DNA from: [Actinomadura] parvosata subsp. kistnae
GTDB taxonomy: Bacteria; Actinomycetota; Actinomycetes; Streptosporangiales; Streptosporangiaceae
Direction: 5' to 3'
NCBI RefSeq assembly: GCF_900323885.1
Contig: NZ_OOHJ01000021.1
Span: 62,001-126,000, forward strand
Length of the DNA: 64,000 nt
Below the pieces are notes generated by a model. The model was not told the DNA's origin and made no database searches. It saw only the letters and a program-made list of their open reading frames with translations. Positions within the stretch are counted from its first letter, which is position 1, and the number at the start of each line of letters is the position of its first letter. The translations under genes and the position numbers were made by a program. This document shows, one piece after another, positions 16,652 through 24,769 of this stretch.

Positions 16652-17290
16652 CTAACGTGGCGTGACCAGGCGGGCCTCGTAGGCGGCGATGACGAGCTGG
16701 GCACGATCTCGGGCCTGCAGCTTGGTCAGCAAGCGGCTGATGTGGGTTTTCACGGTGCCGGGGCTGACCTGCAGCTGGTCGCTGAGCTCGGCGTTGGACA
16801 GCCCGTGAGCGATGAGCGTGAGCACCTCGCGTTCCCGATCCGTCAACGTGTCGAGCCCGTGGAAGACCTGCTGCGCCGGCCGCCGTACGAACTCCGCGAT
16901 CAACCGCGTGGTGACGCTGGGCGCGAGCAGTGTCTCGCCGGACGCGACCACCCGGATCGCTTTCAGGAGGTCGTCGGGTGGCGCGTCCTTGAGCAGGAAC
17001 CCGCTGGCCCCGGCCCGCAGCGCCGCGTAGACGTATTCGTCGAGGTCGAACGTGGTCAGGATGAGGATCCGGGTGTCGCCTGCTAGCTGCTGGGTCGCGC
17101 CGATGCCGTCGAGGCGCGGCATTCTGACGTCCATGAGCACTACGTTGGGTGACTCGGCGCGGGCGAGCGCCACCGCTTCCTGCCCGTCGGCCGCTTCGCC
17201 GACCACGGTCAGGTCGTCCTCGGAGTCGATCAGCAGGCGGAAGCTGCCGCGCAGCAGCGCTTGGTCGTCGGCGATGAGCACTCGAATCAA
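16652..17290 (-). CDS. NarL/FixJ-family response regulator
   Basis: 212 residues. The TTG at 17290 is preferred: GGGAG lies 5 bp upstream, it overlaps the kinase stop by 4 bp (TTGA), and it gives the usual MIRVLIADDQ beginning; an ATG at 17302 is the alternative. The receiver has ADDQALLR, the phospho-Asp in VVLMDVRMP, TTFDLD and FLLKD. The LuxR HTH is LTDREREVLTLIAHGLSNAELSDQL with recognition helix SPGTVKTHISRLLTKL. It is the partner of the repeat-bearing kinase and probably binds the paired dyads at 18764-18819 to control the divergent peptidase/ABC operon. Confidence 0.9.
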   Translation of the reverse strand: MIRVLIADDQALLRGSFRLLIDSEDDLTVVGEAADGQEAVALARAESPNVVLMDVRMPRLDGIGATQQLAGDTRILILTTFDLDEYVYAALRAGASGFLLKDAPPDDLLKAIRVVASGETLLAPSVTTRLIAEFVRRPAQQVFHGLDTLTDREREVLTLIAHGLSNAELSDQLQVSPGTVKTHISRLLTKLQARDRAQLVIAAYEARLVTPR

Positions 17291-18714
17291 GAAATCTCCC
17301 ATGATGCGTGGACGCCGAACCCGCCTTCGGGCCGAGGCCCGGCCTCGAAGGTGCCGCCGTACATCATGACGCGTTCGCGCATGCCGACAAGACCGTGCCC
17401 ACCGGAACGACCCGGCAGAACGCGCTGCCCTGACCCGTCGGAACGATCCGGCGGAAGGCGTCGCCCTGACCCGTCGAAACGGTCCGGAAGGATGCGTTGC
17501 CCTGACCCGTTGGGAGAGCTCGACAGGAGGCGCTGCCCTGACTCGCCGGGGCGGTCGGACAGGACGCGTTGCACCGACTCGCCGGGACGGTCGGACAGGA
17601 CGCGTTGCACCGACTCGCCGGGACGGTCGGACAGGACGCGTTGCACCGACTCGCCGGGACGGCCCAGCAGGAAGCGTTGCCCTGACTCGTCGGAATCGTC
17701 CGGCAGGAGGCGTTGGCCTGGCCCGTCGTCGATCACCGAGATGCGCACCGTCCTGCCGACGACCGACACGTCCGCGCGGCAATGGGCGGGCGCGGCGTGC
17801 CTGACGACGTTGGTGATCGCCTCCTGGACGATGCGGTAGACGGATGCGCCCATGCTGTCGGGTAACGTGCCGCTCACCGAGAGGTCGACCCGCACGCCGG
17901 CCTCCGCCGCCCGTTCCACCAGAGCGGGCAGGTCGGCGAGGCCGGGGAGCGGCGCGCGCTCCGGTGCGCCGTCGGCGGCGCGCAGGACGCCGAGGAGCTG
18001 GCGCATCTCCATGAGGGAGCCGCGCCCGAGCTCCTCGATGGCCAGCAACGCCTTGCGCCCTTCGGCCGGGTGCTTGTCCAGGACCTTGGCCGCCACTCCC
18101 GCCTTGACGGTGATCATGCTCATCGAGTGGGCGACGACGTCGTGCAGCTCGCGCACGATGCGCAGGCGCTCGTCGGCCGCCGCCTGCTCGGCCTGCCGCC
18201 TGGCCTCCTGCCTGGCCTCGCGTGCGGCGAACTCGCGGCGGGTGCGCGCCGCCGTACCGAGACTCCAGCTCGCCGCGATGACCAGCCAGACCATCCCGAC
18301 GATGAGGACGGGGTCGGGCCAGCCGTTGGCCCGCTGGGGCGCGCTCAGCGCCGAGAGCAGCGCGGCTCCGCCGGTGACGAGCAGGCCCGTCACCAGGGCG
18401 ATCGCCGATCGCCGCACCGGACGGCCGGTCGCCACCGGGTAGATGGCCAGGGCTACCACGATCGCCGGCAACAGCCGGTTGACCTGCACGAAGAGCACGG
18501 CGATGCCGATCAGGAGCGCACTGTAGTAGGCGGGCTCGGGCCATGCGCGCCGCACCGCCACTGGCGCCGCGAGCAGCCAGCACAGCGCCATGGAGCCGGC
18601 GTCGGCGGCCAGCTCCGGCGGACTCGCCGTGGACGCCAGCGCGAGCAGCACCGCGACGACGGTGTCGACCAGGATGAGCAACCAGGGTGGAGGCCGCTGG
18701 GCGAGCAGATGCAC
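17287..18714 (-). CDS. Sensor histidine kinase with 12-residue tandem-repeat insertion in the ATP lid
   Basis: 475 residues, roughly 100 more than is usual for this group. Four to five membrane segments fill residues 10-150, followed by a coiled coil (RREFAAREARQEARRQAEQ). The HisKA_3 box is IVRELHDVVAHSMSMITVKAG. The ATPase domain has an N box VYRIVQEAITNVVRHA, a G1 box VIDDGPG (about residue 333) and a G2 box GHGLVGMRERV (from about 439). Between G1 and G2, where a short ATP lid is usual, lie about 105 residues of 12-residue repeats with consensus VQRVLSDRPGES. The frame stays open and all catalytic boxes are intact. Divergent from the peptidase/ABC operon it probably regulates. Confidence 0.88.
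   Translation of the reverse strand: MHLLAQRPPPWLLILVDTVVAVLLALASTASPPELAADAGSMALCWLLAAPVAVRRAWPEPAYYSALLIGIAVLFVQVNRLLPAIVVALAIYPVATGRPVRRSAIALVTGLLVTGGAALLSALSAPQRANGWPDPVLIVGMVWLVIAASWSLGTAARTRREFAAREARQEARRQAEQAAADERLRIVRELHDVVAHSMSMITVKAGVAAKVLDKHPAEGRKALLAIEELGRGSLMEMRQLLGVLRAADGAPERAPLPGLADLPALVERAAEAGVRVDLSVSGTLPDSMGASVYRIVQEAITNVVRHAAPAHCRADVSVVGRTVRISVIDDGPGQRLLPDDSDESGQRFLLGRPGESVQRVLSDRPGESVQRVLSDRPGESVQRVLSDRPGESGQRLLSSSPNGSGQRILPDRFDGSGRRLPPDRSDGSGQRVLPGRSGGHGLVGMRERVMMYGGTFEAGPRPEGGFGVHASWEIS
17401..17715 (-). repeat. 36-bp coding minisatellite inside the kinase gene
   Basis: About 8.75 units of 36 bp encode 12-residue repeats such as QRVLSDRPGESV, QRLLSSSPNGSG and QRILPDRFDGSG. 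Three neighbouring units (17545-17652) are nearly identical at the DNA level, so expansion is recent; outer units have diverged. The period is an exact multiple of 3, so length changes keep the reading frame. The encoded stretch is polar, Arg/Asp/Ser/Gly-rich and probably disordered or loop-like. Confidence 0.93.
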
Positions 18715-18763
18715 ATCGCCACGTTATCGAGGGGCGGGCGGGAGCGAATCGGAGCACGGGCTG

Positions 18764-18819
18764 TCAGACCAGGGTCGTACTCCGCGGCCGTACGCCCGTT
18801 TCGTCTGACCCTGGTCTGA
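18764..18819. promoter_or_regulatory. Paired GACCNNGGTC dyads in divergent promoter
   Basis: TCAGACCAGGGTC (18764-18776) and GACCCTGGTCTGA (18807-18819) are a perfect 13-bp inverted repeat with a 30-bp gap. Each arm contains its own dyad, GACC-NN-GGTC, and the two dyad centres are 40 bp apart, close to four helical turns. It lies between the kinase start (18714) and the peptidase start (18881). It fits binding of two regulator dimers on one DNA face, most simply the response regulator encoded at 16652. Confidence 0.65.
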
Positions 18820-18880
18820 TCCCAAAGATCGGATCTGGCTCCGATGTGCGGACCCGCCGCCGTGCAGCATCGTTACCGCC

Positions 18881-20347
18881 ATGAATCGACGCGGACTCAT
18901 CACCCTGTGCCTGGCGGCCTGTCTCGCCGTGCCGCTCGGCAGTGTCGCGCTGGCCTCGGCGCAGGCCCACGACCTCGTGTGGAAAGACTGTGGTGACGGC
19001 CTGCGCTGCGCCGACCTGGTCGTCCCCGTCGACTGGGCCGATCCCGGCGGCCCCAGCACGTCGGTTCACGTGGCCAAGCTGCCCGCGACGGGCAAGAGCG
19101 CGAAACCGCTGATCGTCAACTTCGGAGGGCCCGGCACCAGCACGACGATGCTCAGGCGCAAGGGCGATCCCGACGCTCCGGCGGAGCTGCCGAGGCTGCT
19201 CGACGAGTTGCAGCGGAGCTTCGACGTCATCGCCATCGATCCGCGCGGCATGTCGGAGCCCGCGAGCGGCAAGAGAGTGAGCTGCGCGGAGCCCGAGTCC
19301 TCCATATACAGCCTGCTCCTGGCCAGGACGAAGCAAGACTGGGACGCCCACGCCGCCAAGAACGCCGCCCACCAGGCGAGCTGCCGCATCATGGCGAAAT
19401 CGACCTGGGGCGGGATGACGGCCTGGAACGTGGCCCACGACATCGACGCCCTGCGCGCCGCGCTCGGCCAGGACAAGATCATCTACGCGGGCAATTCCTA
19501 CGGCACCGTCTACGGCCAGGCGTACCTGGAGCTGTTCCCGCAGCGGGTCGGCCGCATGTACTTCGACGGCACCGCCGACCACACCCAGCCGGACTTCGAG
19601 GCTTGGCTGCGCAACTACGCGGTGACGCAGGAGCGGCATCTGACCCTGTTCCGCGACTGGTGCGCCCGCCGCACCGACTGCGCCCTGCACGGCAGGGACG
19701 CCGGCAGGGTCTGGGACGAGCTCGTCGCCAGAGCGCGCCGCGCGCCGCTGCCGGCATCGTCCGGACGAACGGTGTCCGAGGGGCAGCTGTACGCCGGCGG
19801 AATCAAAGGCATGAACCCGGCACGGTGGCCCCAGCTCGCCACCGCCCTCCGCAAGGCCCTCGACGGCGACGCCGGCGACTTCCTCGAAGAGCTGCGCCCC
19901 GACGAGGGCGGCACGTCCATAAGCCAAGACGCCCTGTGCAACGACTTCATGCCCAAGCTGCCCACGTATGAGGAGTTCCAGGGCATCGAGGCCAGGCTCC
20001 GTGAGATCGCCCCGAGGTTCGGCTGGATCGAGGGACGCTTCGAGCTCGGGCGGTGCTGGGGCCGCAGCGGCGGCGCGTCCTGGGCGCCGCACCCGCTGCG
20101 CGTGAAGGACACCCCGCCGATCCTCTTCGCGATCGGCGAGCTCGACAACAACACCAACCACCTCGGGCAGGCGCACGTGGCCGAGCAGATCCCGTCCGCG
20201 CAGGTCCTGCGACACGGCGACGGCCACGCGTCCTGGGCAGGCAACACCTGCCTGCGGCGACATGTCTTCACCTATCTCAGCACGGGCGCGCTGCCCGCCC
20301 CTGGCACGCGCTGCCCGGCCGAACGGATCCAGAAGGTAGGAAAATGA
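18881..20347 (+). CDS. Secreted alpha/beta hydrolase, tripeptidyl-aminopeptidase (SlpD/SlpE-like) family
   Basis: 488 residues. A signal peptide covers about residues 1-29 (RR, hydrophobic core, ASAQA). The mature part follows the actinobacterial tripeptidyl aminopeptidase pattern: W..CGDGLRCADLVVPVDWADP, NFGGPGTS (oxyanion), IDPRGMSEP, the nucleophile elbow YAGNSYGTVYGQ, an acid near AIGELDNNTN and the His in HGDGHASWAG. Cys residues suggest extracellular disulfides. These enzymes release short peptides from protein N-termini outside the cell. It overlaps the ABC ATPase gene by 4 bp, so peptide processing and the transporter are linked. Confidence 0.87.
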   Translation: MNRRGLITLCLAACLAVPLGSVALASAQAHDLVWKDCGDGLRCADLVVPVDWADPGGPSTSVHVAKLPATGKSAKPLIVNFGGPGTSTTMLRRKGDPDAPAELPRLLDELQRSFDVIAIDPRGMSEPASGKRVSCAEPESSIYSLLLARTKQDWDAHAAKNAAHQASCRIMAKSTWGGMTAWNVAHDIDALRAALGQDKIIYAGNSYGTVYGQAYLELFPQRVGRMYFDGTADHTQPDFEAWLRNYAVTQERHLTLFRDWCARRTDCALHGRDAGRVWDELVARARRAPLPASSGRTVSEGQLYAGGIKGMNPARWPQLATALRKALDGDAGDFLEELRPDEGGTSISQDALCNDFMPKLPTYEEFQGIEARLREIAPRFGWIEGRFELGRCWGRSGGASWAPHPLRVKDTPPILFAIGELDNNTNHLGQAHVAEQIPSAQVLRHGDGHASWAGNTCLRRHVFTYLSTGALPAPGTRCPAERIQKVGK

Positions 20348-21729
20348 TCGAGGTCACGGACCTGACAAAGGTGTACGGCTCCACGCGTGCGGTCTCAGGG
20401 CTCACGTTCGACGTCCGGCCCGGGCAGGTCACGGGCTTCCTCGGGCACAACGGAGCCGGCAAGTCCACCACCATGCGCATGATCCTCGGCCTGCACGCAC
20501 CCACCTCCGGCAAGGCGTTGATCAACGGCGTCCGCAAACACGACCTCCGCGACCCCATGCGCGAGGTCGGCGCCATGCTCGACGCCACCGAAGTGCAGGG
20601 CGGGCGCACCGCGCTCGACCACCTCCAGGCCCTCGCCTACGCCGGCGGCATCAGCCGCCGCAGGGTCGTACGGCTGCTGGAGGAGGTCGGCCTGGCCGGC
20701 GTGGCACGCAAACGCATCGCCGGGTTCTCCCAGGGGATGCGCCAGCGCCTCGGCATCGCGGCGGCCCTGCTCGGCGACCCCGGCGTGCTCATCCTCGACG
20801 AGCCGGCCAACGGCCTCGACCCCGACGGCATCCGCTGGCTCAGAACCCTGCTGCGCTCCCTGGCCGCCGAAGGCCGCACCGTCCTGCTGTCGAGCCACCT
20901 GATGACCGAGATGTCCCTCACCGCCGACCGGCTCATCATCATCGGCCACGGCCGCCTGATCGAAGACACGACGACACCGGAGCTCCTGGCCCGCTTCCAG
21001 GACGAGGTCCTGGTCCGCTCACCCCACGCGTCCCGCCTGGCGACAGTGCTCGAGGCAGCGGGCGCCACGGTACGCGCCGCCCCGCCACCGGGCACTCCTA
21101 CGGCCGGCACCGCCGTACGCGCGGCACCACCCGCCCTGCCGGGGACGGCCGGCACGTGGCGGGCCGCAGCGCCGCTGGACGCTCACACGGCAGACGGTGG
21201 CGTACACGTTGCGCCATCCGACCTACCTGCGGCAGACGCTGCACACGTCGCACCGCCCGGCCGGCCGGAAGCGGACGGCAGGCGGCCTGTGGCACCGCCC
21301 GGCATGCCGGAGGCAGACCACACCGTAGGGGCCACACCATCCGGTCTGCCAGGGGCGGACGGCAATGTGCGCGTAGCACCGCAGGACACGCGTGGGGCGG
21401 ACAGCAATGTCCGTGTCGCACCGCAGGGCACGCATGGGACGGACAGCAACGTGCGCGTCGCGCCGCAGGCCACGCGTGGGGCGGACAGCAACGTCCGTGT
21501 CGCGCCGCAGGGCATGCATGGGACGGACGGCAGAGTGCGCGTAGTGCCGCCGGGCACGCTTGCGGCGGGCGAGGCGGTCTACGAGCCCGGAGGCGAAGGA
21601 GGGCTTCTGGTGGCGGGCATGTCTGCGGCCGCCATCGGAGATGCCGCCCTGAGAAGCGGCTGTTCCATTCATGAGCTGACACCGCAGCAGGTGTCACTGG
21701 AGGAGGCGTTCATGGAGCTGACCCGATGA
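20344..21729 (+). CDS. ABC transporter ATPase with 14-residue tandem-repeat insertion
   Basis: 461 residues; the family norm is near 300. The first 235 residues are a complete nucleotide-binding domain: Walker A GHNGAGKST, the signature FSQGMRQRLGIAAALLG, Walker B VLILDEPANGLDPDG and the switch His in LLSSHLMTEM. After VLEAAGAT come about 170 residues (243-412) of 14-residue repeats with consensus VRVAPQGTHGTDSN. The normal C-terminal end then resumes as GGLLVAGMSAAAIGD and QVSLEEAFMELT. ATGA overlaps couple it to the peptidase before and the permease after. It powers export by the following ABC-2 permease; the cargo is unknown. Confidence 0.9.
   Translation: MIEVTDLTKVYGSTRAVSGLTFDVRPGQVTGFLGHNGAGKSTTMRMILGLHAPTSGKALINGVRKHDLRDPMREVGAMLDATEVQGGRTALDHLQALAYAGGISRRRVVRLLEEVGLAGVARKRIAGFSQGMRQRLGIAAALLGDPGVLILDEPANGLDPDGIRWLRTLLRSLAAEGRTVLLSSHLMTEMSLTADRLIIIGHGRLIEDTTTPELLARFQDEVLVRSPHASRLATVLEAAGATVRAAPPPGTPTAGTAVRAAPPALPGTAGTWRAAAPLDAHTADGGVHVAPSDLPAADAAHVAPPGRPEADGRRPVAPPGMPEADHTVGATPSGLPGADGNVRVAPQDTRGADSNVRVAPQGTHGTDSNVRVAPQATRGADSNVRVAPQGMHGTDGRVRVVPPGTLAAGEAVYEPGGEGGLLVAGMSAAAIGDAALRSGCSIHELTPQQVSLEEAFMELTR
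21070..21579 (+). repeat. 42-bp coding minisatellite inside the ABC ATPase gene
   Basis: About 12 units of roughly 42 bp encode repeats beginning VRAAP/VHVAP/VRVAP. The first are divergent; the last four alternate between a TRGADSN and a THGTDSN form, giving an 84-bp higher-order period. The unit is a multiple of 3 and the frame is kept. The product is rich in Pro, Ala, Gly, Val and Asp and probably unstructured. It is unrelated in sequence to the 36-bp array in the divergent kinase. Confidence 0.93.
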
Positions 21730-22478
21730 TCAACGTGATCGCATCCGAATGGCTCAAGCTTCGTTCGCTCCGATCCACCTACTACGTGCTGGCCTGCACA
21801 CTCTCGGCCCTGGTGATCACCGGTGCCGCCGCCCTGTCGATCTCGCGCTACTTCGACACCAGGGGCCTGAGCGGCGAGATCGTCGGCACCGGGCTCCGGT
21901 TCAGCGCCGACATCCCTCCTGTCCTGTTCGGGATGCTGGGCGTGCTCGCGATCTCCGGCGAGTACGGCACCGGCATGATCAGGCTCACCTTGACCACGGT
22001 CCGGCGCCGATGGATGGCCCTCCTGGCCAAGGCCACGGTGGTGGCCGCCGTGGCCGCGGTCGGGGGCCAGGTAGTGGCGTTCGCCACCTACTTGACCGCG
22101 CAGGCGGTGGTGAGCGGGCGCCCGATCGGTGCCTCATTGTCTGAACCGGCGGCGCTGGCCGAAGTGCTGGCGGCAGGCGCCGGCTCCGCCGTGGCCGCGG
22201 TGATCGGGCTGGCCCTGGCCACGATCCTGCGTTCGACCCCGGGAGCACTCGTCGCGTTGGTCGCCCTGCCGCTGCTCCCCGCCGTGATCGAGCGTTTTCT
22301 CCCCGCCCCGTGGAACGACTGGGTAGCGTCCCTGACGCTACCCGCCTTGACCCGGCAACTGGCGGGCGTCCCCGACGCCGGCGGCTTCGGCCCCTTCACG
22401 GCCACCGCCATCCTTGCCGGTTACGTGGTGTTTTCCCTCTTCGCGGCAGCTTTAGTGATCAACCGCCGCGACGTCTGA
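21726..22478 (+). CDS. ABC-2 type transporter permease
   Basis: 250 residues with six membrane segments: residues 20-40 (YVLACTLSALVITGAAAL), 62-80, 100-122 (VVAAVAAVGGQVVAFATYL), 145-170, 172-192 and 222-245. The N-terminal ASEWLKLRSLRSTYYV is typical of these single-subunit permeases that pair with an NatA-like ATPase. It overlaps the ATPase gene by 4 bp. With the secreted peptidase and two-component pair it makes a possible stress or antimicrobial-peptide response module, judged by gene arrangement only. Confidence 0.88.
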   Translation: MINVIASEWLKLRSLRSTYYVLACTLSALVITGAAALSISRYFDTRGLSGEIVGTGLRFSADIPPVLFGMLGVLAISGEYGTGMIRLTLTTVRRRWMALLAKATVVAAVAAVGGQVVAFATYLTAQAVVSGRPIGASLSEPAALAEVLAAGAGSAVAAVIGLALATILRSTPGALVALVALPLLPAVIERFLPAPWNDWVASLTLPALTRQLAGVPDAGGFGPFTATAILAGYVVFSLFAAALVINRRDV

Positions 22479-23149
22479 CAGCAGCGGCGGGCCTTGCACA
22501 GCGGCTCCCATGCCGTTCTGCACCGACGTCATCGCCATATTCGCGCACGCAACCCTGAAGATCGCCAGGTAACCCGCGAGCTCGCCAGGTAACCCGCGAG
22601 ATCGCCCAGCGCTGTCGCCGCGTTCACATAGCAACCCGGGAGATCACTGGCGCCGTCGCCACGCTTACGCAGGTAACCCTGCAGAACAGTTGCCTCGGGA
22701 CGGTTCGTGGCGTGACTTGTGCAGGCTGCCGGTGCCGCTTCCAGATCGTGGTTTGACCTGGGTGCGAGTCGGCCGGAGTCGCCGTCGGGGTGCGGTTCGT
22801 GGCATGGCCTGTGTGCAGGTTGTCGGAGCTGCTCCCAGGTCGTGGCAAGAATCGAGTGCAGGTTCCCGGGGCCGCTCCCGGACCACGCCATGAACTGCGT
22901 GCGGGTCGGCGGGGCCGCGCCCAGGTCGCGTCATGACCTCGGAGCAGGCTGCTAGTCCTGGTCCTGGTGCTGGTGCTGGTCCTCGTGCTGGTGCTGGTGC
23001 TGGGTCGTGGTGTGACCTGCGCGGAGGTCGGTCGGCTCGCCTTCGGGGGCGGTGAGCGGCATGACCTGCGTGCAGGCTGCCGGTGCCGCACTCGCAGCGT
23101 GGCATCGCCCGCACGCAGGTCGCTGGGCCCGCCCCCTGGGTGCGGTGGC
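22479..23149. repeat. Degenerate long repeats and a hexanucleotide tract, no gene
   Basis: A 17-bp element GCCAGGTAACCCGCGAG occurs twice at 22564-22601. A loose unit of roughly 60 bp with the core TGCAGGCTGCCGGTGCCGC recurs around 22719, 22817 and 23070, with weaker copies between. A GGTCCT/GGTGCT hexanucleotide tract fills 22955-23004. No frame has a plausible start and domain. It separates the permease from the convergent haloperoxidase-like gene. Confidence 0.7.
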
Positions 23150-24601
23150 TTAGCGGGGGGTGGTGGGGAGTTCGGTTAGCTCGTTGGTGAAGACGTGGTT
23201 GGCGATGGCGTCTCCGATGGCCATGCCGTCGTCGGCGTCCCATGGGTAGTGGACGCCCAGCCACAACCGGCTCTGGGCGTTCTCCTGGGCGGCCTGTGCG
23301 AAGGAGGTGAAGGTCTTGCTCTTGACGGGGGCGGACGGGTCCTCGGTGTCAACGGTGAAGGTCGCGTTGCCGTCGAAGAAGCGGGTCATGATGCCTGCCC
23401 AGGCGCCGGCGAACGTGGCATGGCCCGACACCCAGGACGGGAAGCAGGGGGAGAAGTGGTTGCCGTTGCGGTCCACCGACAAGGGTCGCCAGTCGGGGTC
23501 GATTTCCCTGATGGCGCTCTCGGGCCGCCACAGGTCGATCCTCGTCTCGTACTTGGTGTCCCACGCGGCGATCGCGGCGTCCGCCAGGGCGAGGGAGACG
23601 AGCGTGTAGAGGCGGGCGTTCTCGTAGGGGCTGGTGACGTTGAGCTGCCGGGCCACCTGGCCGGTGTGCACCAGCAGCTGGCCGACCGGCCGATACGTGT
23701 CGTCCACGTCGTTGGCCCAGAACAGGGCGGCCGCGGTCTGCGAGGTGGTGCGCTCCAGCTTCGTCTTGGCCGTGTCGGCGGCGCCGCCGAAGCGGCGTAC
23801 CAGATCGACCTGCCGCTGGTATTCAGTGGTCTGCAGCAGCTGGTCGTAGGTGATGGCCTGCTCCGGCGTGGGCCGCCTGAACTGGGAGCCGGACGTCATC
23901 GAGAACGGCTTGACCCGGCCCCAGTTCGGGGTCACCGCGTTCTGGGCGGTGGTGCAGCTCGGGTCGCCGGTGGGCCGCCAGGCGCCCCGCTCCGGGCTGG
24001 GCGTGTAGACGGTGCTGTCGGCGGAGTGGTCGTCGCTGCGGAACTGCCGCATCCGCTGCACCACCGAGCTGACCACTTGCAGGTCCAGATAGTCGAAGTC
24101 AGTGGGGCTGGTGCCGAAACGATGGGTGAAACGCTGGTCGAGCAGGTTCGTCATGCTCGGGCTGTGCAGGGTCGCGGTGCCGAACAGGTCGAGCAGGATG
24201 TTGTAGGCGGTCCTGCCGATGACCCGTTCCTCCTCGTGGTCGGTCTCGCCGAGGGAGAAGTAGCGTCCCGCCTGCAGGTAGGGCTGGTACAGCCGGGTGC
24301 GCCACTGGTCGCGGTACATGGTCTCGGCGTCGAAGATCGCGGCGTTCATCATGGCCGCTGCCCTGGCCAGCCTGCCGGGGGCCGCGTCGGGGCCGTTGAG
24401 CTGGCGGAAGACGTCCACGAGGACCTGGTTCCAGTACTGGGTCGGATCGCCGTCGTAGTTCGGTGCCGCCGCGGCAGCCGGCTGCGGTAGGGCCACCACG
24501 GTGCCGGTCACGGCGAGGGCCAGCGCGCTGCCGAGCGCGGCCACGCGGTGACGCCAGGTCCTGCGGACGCGGGGTAACGGACGGTCGTTGTTCTCCTTCA
24601 C
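23150..24601 (-). CDS. Secreted vanadium-dependent haloperoxidase / PAP2-like enzyme
   Basis: 483 residues from a GTG start with GGGAGG upstream. A signal peptide spans about residues 1-45 (Arg-rich start, hydrophobic core, PAAAAAP). The vanadate/phosphate pocket motifs are present in order: DLWRPESAI (Lys/Arg-type site), PSWVSGHATFAGAWAG (Ser-Gly-His) and RLWLGVHYPWDADDG (Arg and catalytic His). The rest is helical. Enzymes of this group either oxidise halides with peroxide or act as acid phosphatases; sequence alone does not decide. Two TGTCAGGAAC copies 17 bp apart (24622-24648) lie just upstream, possibly regulatory. Flanked on both sides by repeat tracts. Confidence 0.85.
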   Translation of the reverse strand: MKENNDRPLPRVRRTWRHRVAALGSALALAVTGTVVALPQPAAAAAPNYDGDPTQYWNQVLVDVFRQLNGPDAAPGRLARAAAMMNAAIFDAETMYRDQWRTRLYQPYLQAGRYFSLGETDHEEERVIGRTAYNILLDLFGTATLHSPSMTNLLDQRFTHRFGTSPTDFDYLDLQVVSSVVQRMRQFRSDDHSADSTVYTPSPERGAWRPTGDPSCTTAQNAVTPNWGRVKPFSMTSGSQFRRPTPEQAITYDQLLQTTEYQRQVDLVRRFGGAADTAKTKLERTTSQTAAALFWANDVDDTYRPVGQLLVHTGQVARQLNVTSPYENARLYTLVSLALADAAIAAWDTKYETRIDLWRPESAIREIDPDWRPLSVDRNGNHFSPCFPSWVSGHATFAGAWAGIMTRFFDGNATFTVDTEDPSAPVKSKTFTSFAQAAQENAQSRLWLGVHYPWDADDGMAIGDAIANHVFTNELTELPTTPR

Positions 24602-24769
24602 GAACAGGTCCTCCCTGGAAGTGTCAGGAACTTCGGTGTGTCAGGAACGTTGGTGAAGCAGCTGCGATCAAGCTCAACACACCGATCTGGTAACGGCAAA
24701 AGGCTGGATCCTCCCGCGGCGGCTCCTCGCCGAAGGGTTGTGACCTGGTCGTCGGATAGAGGTCGTCCT

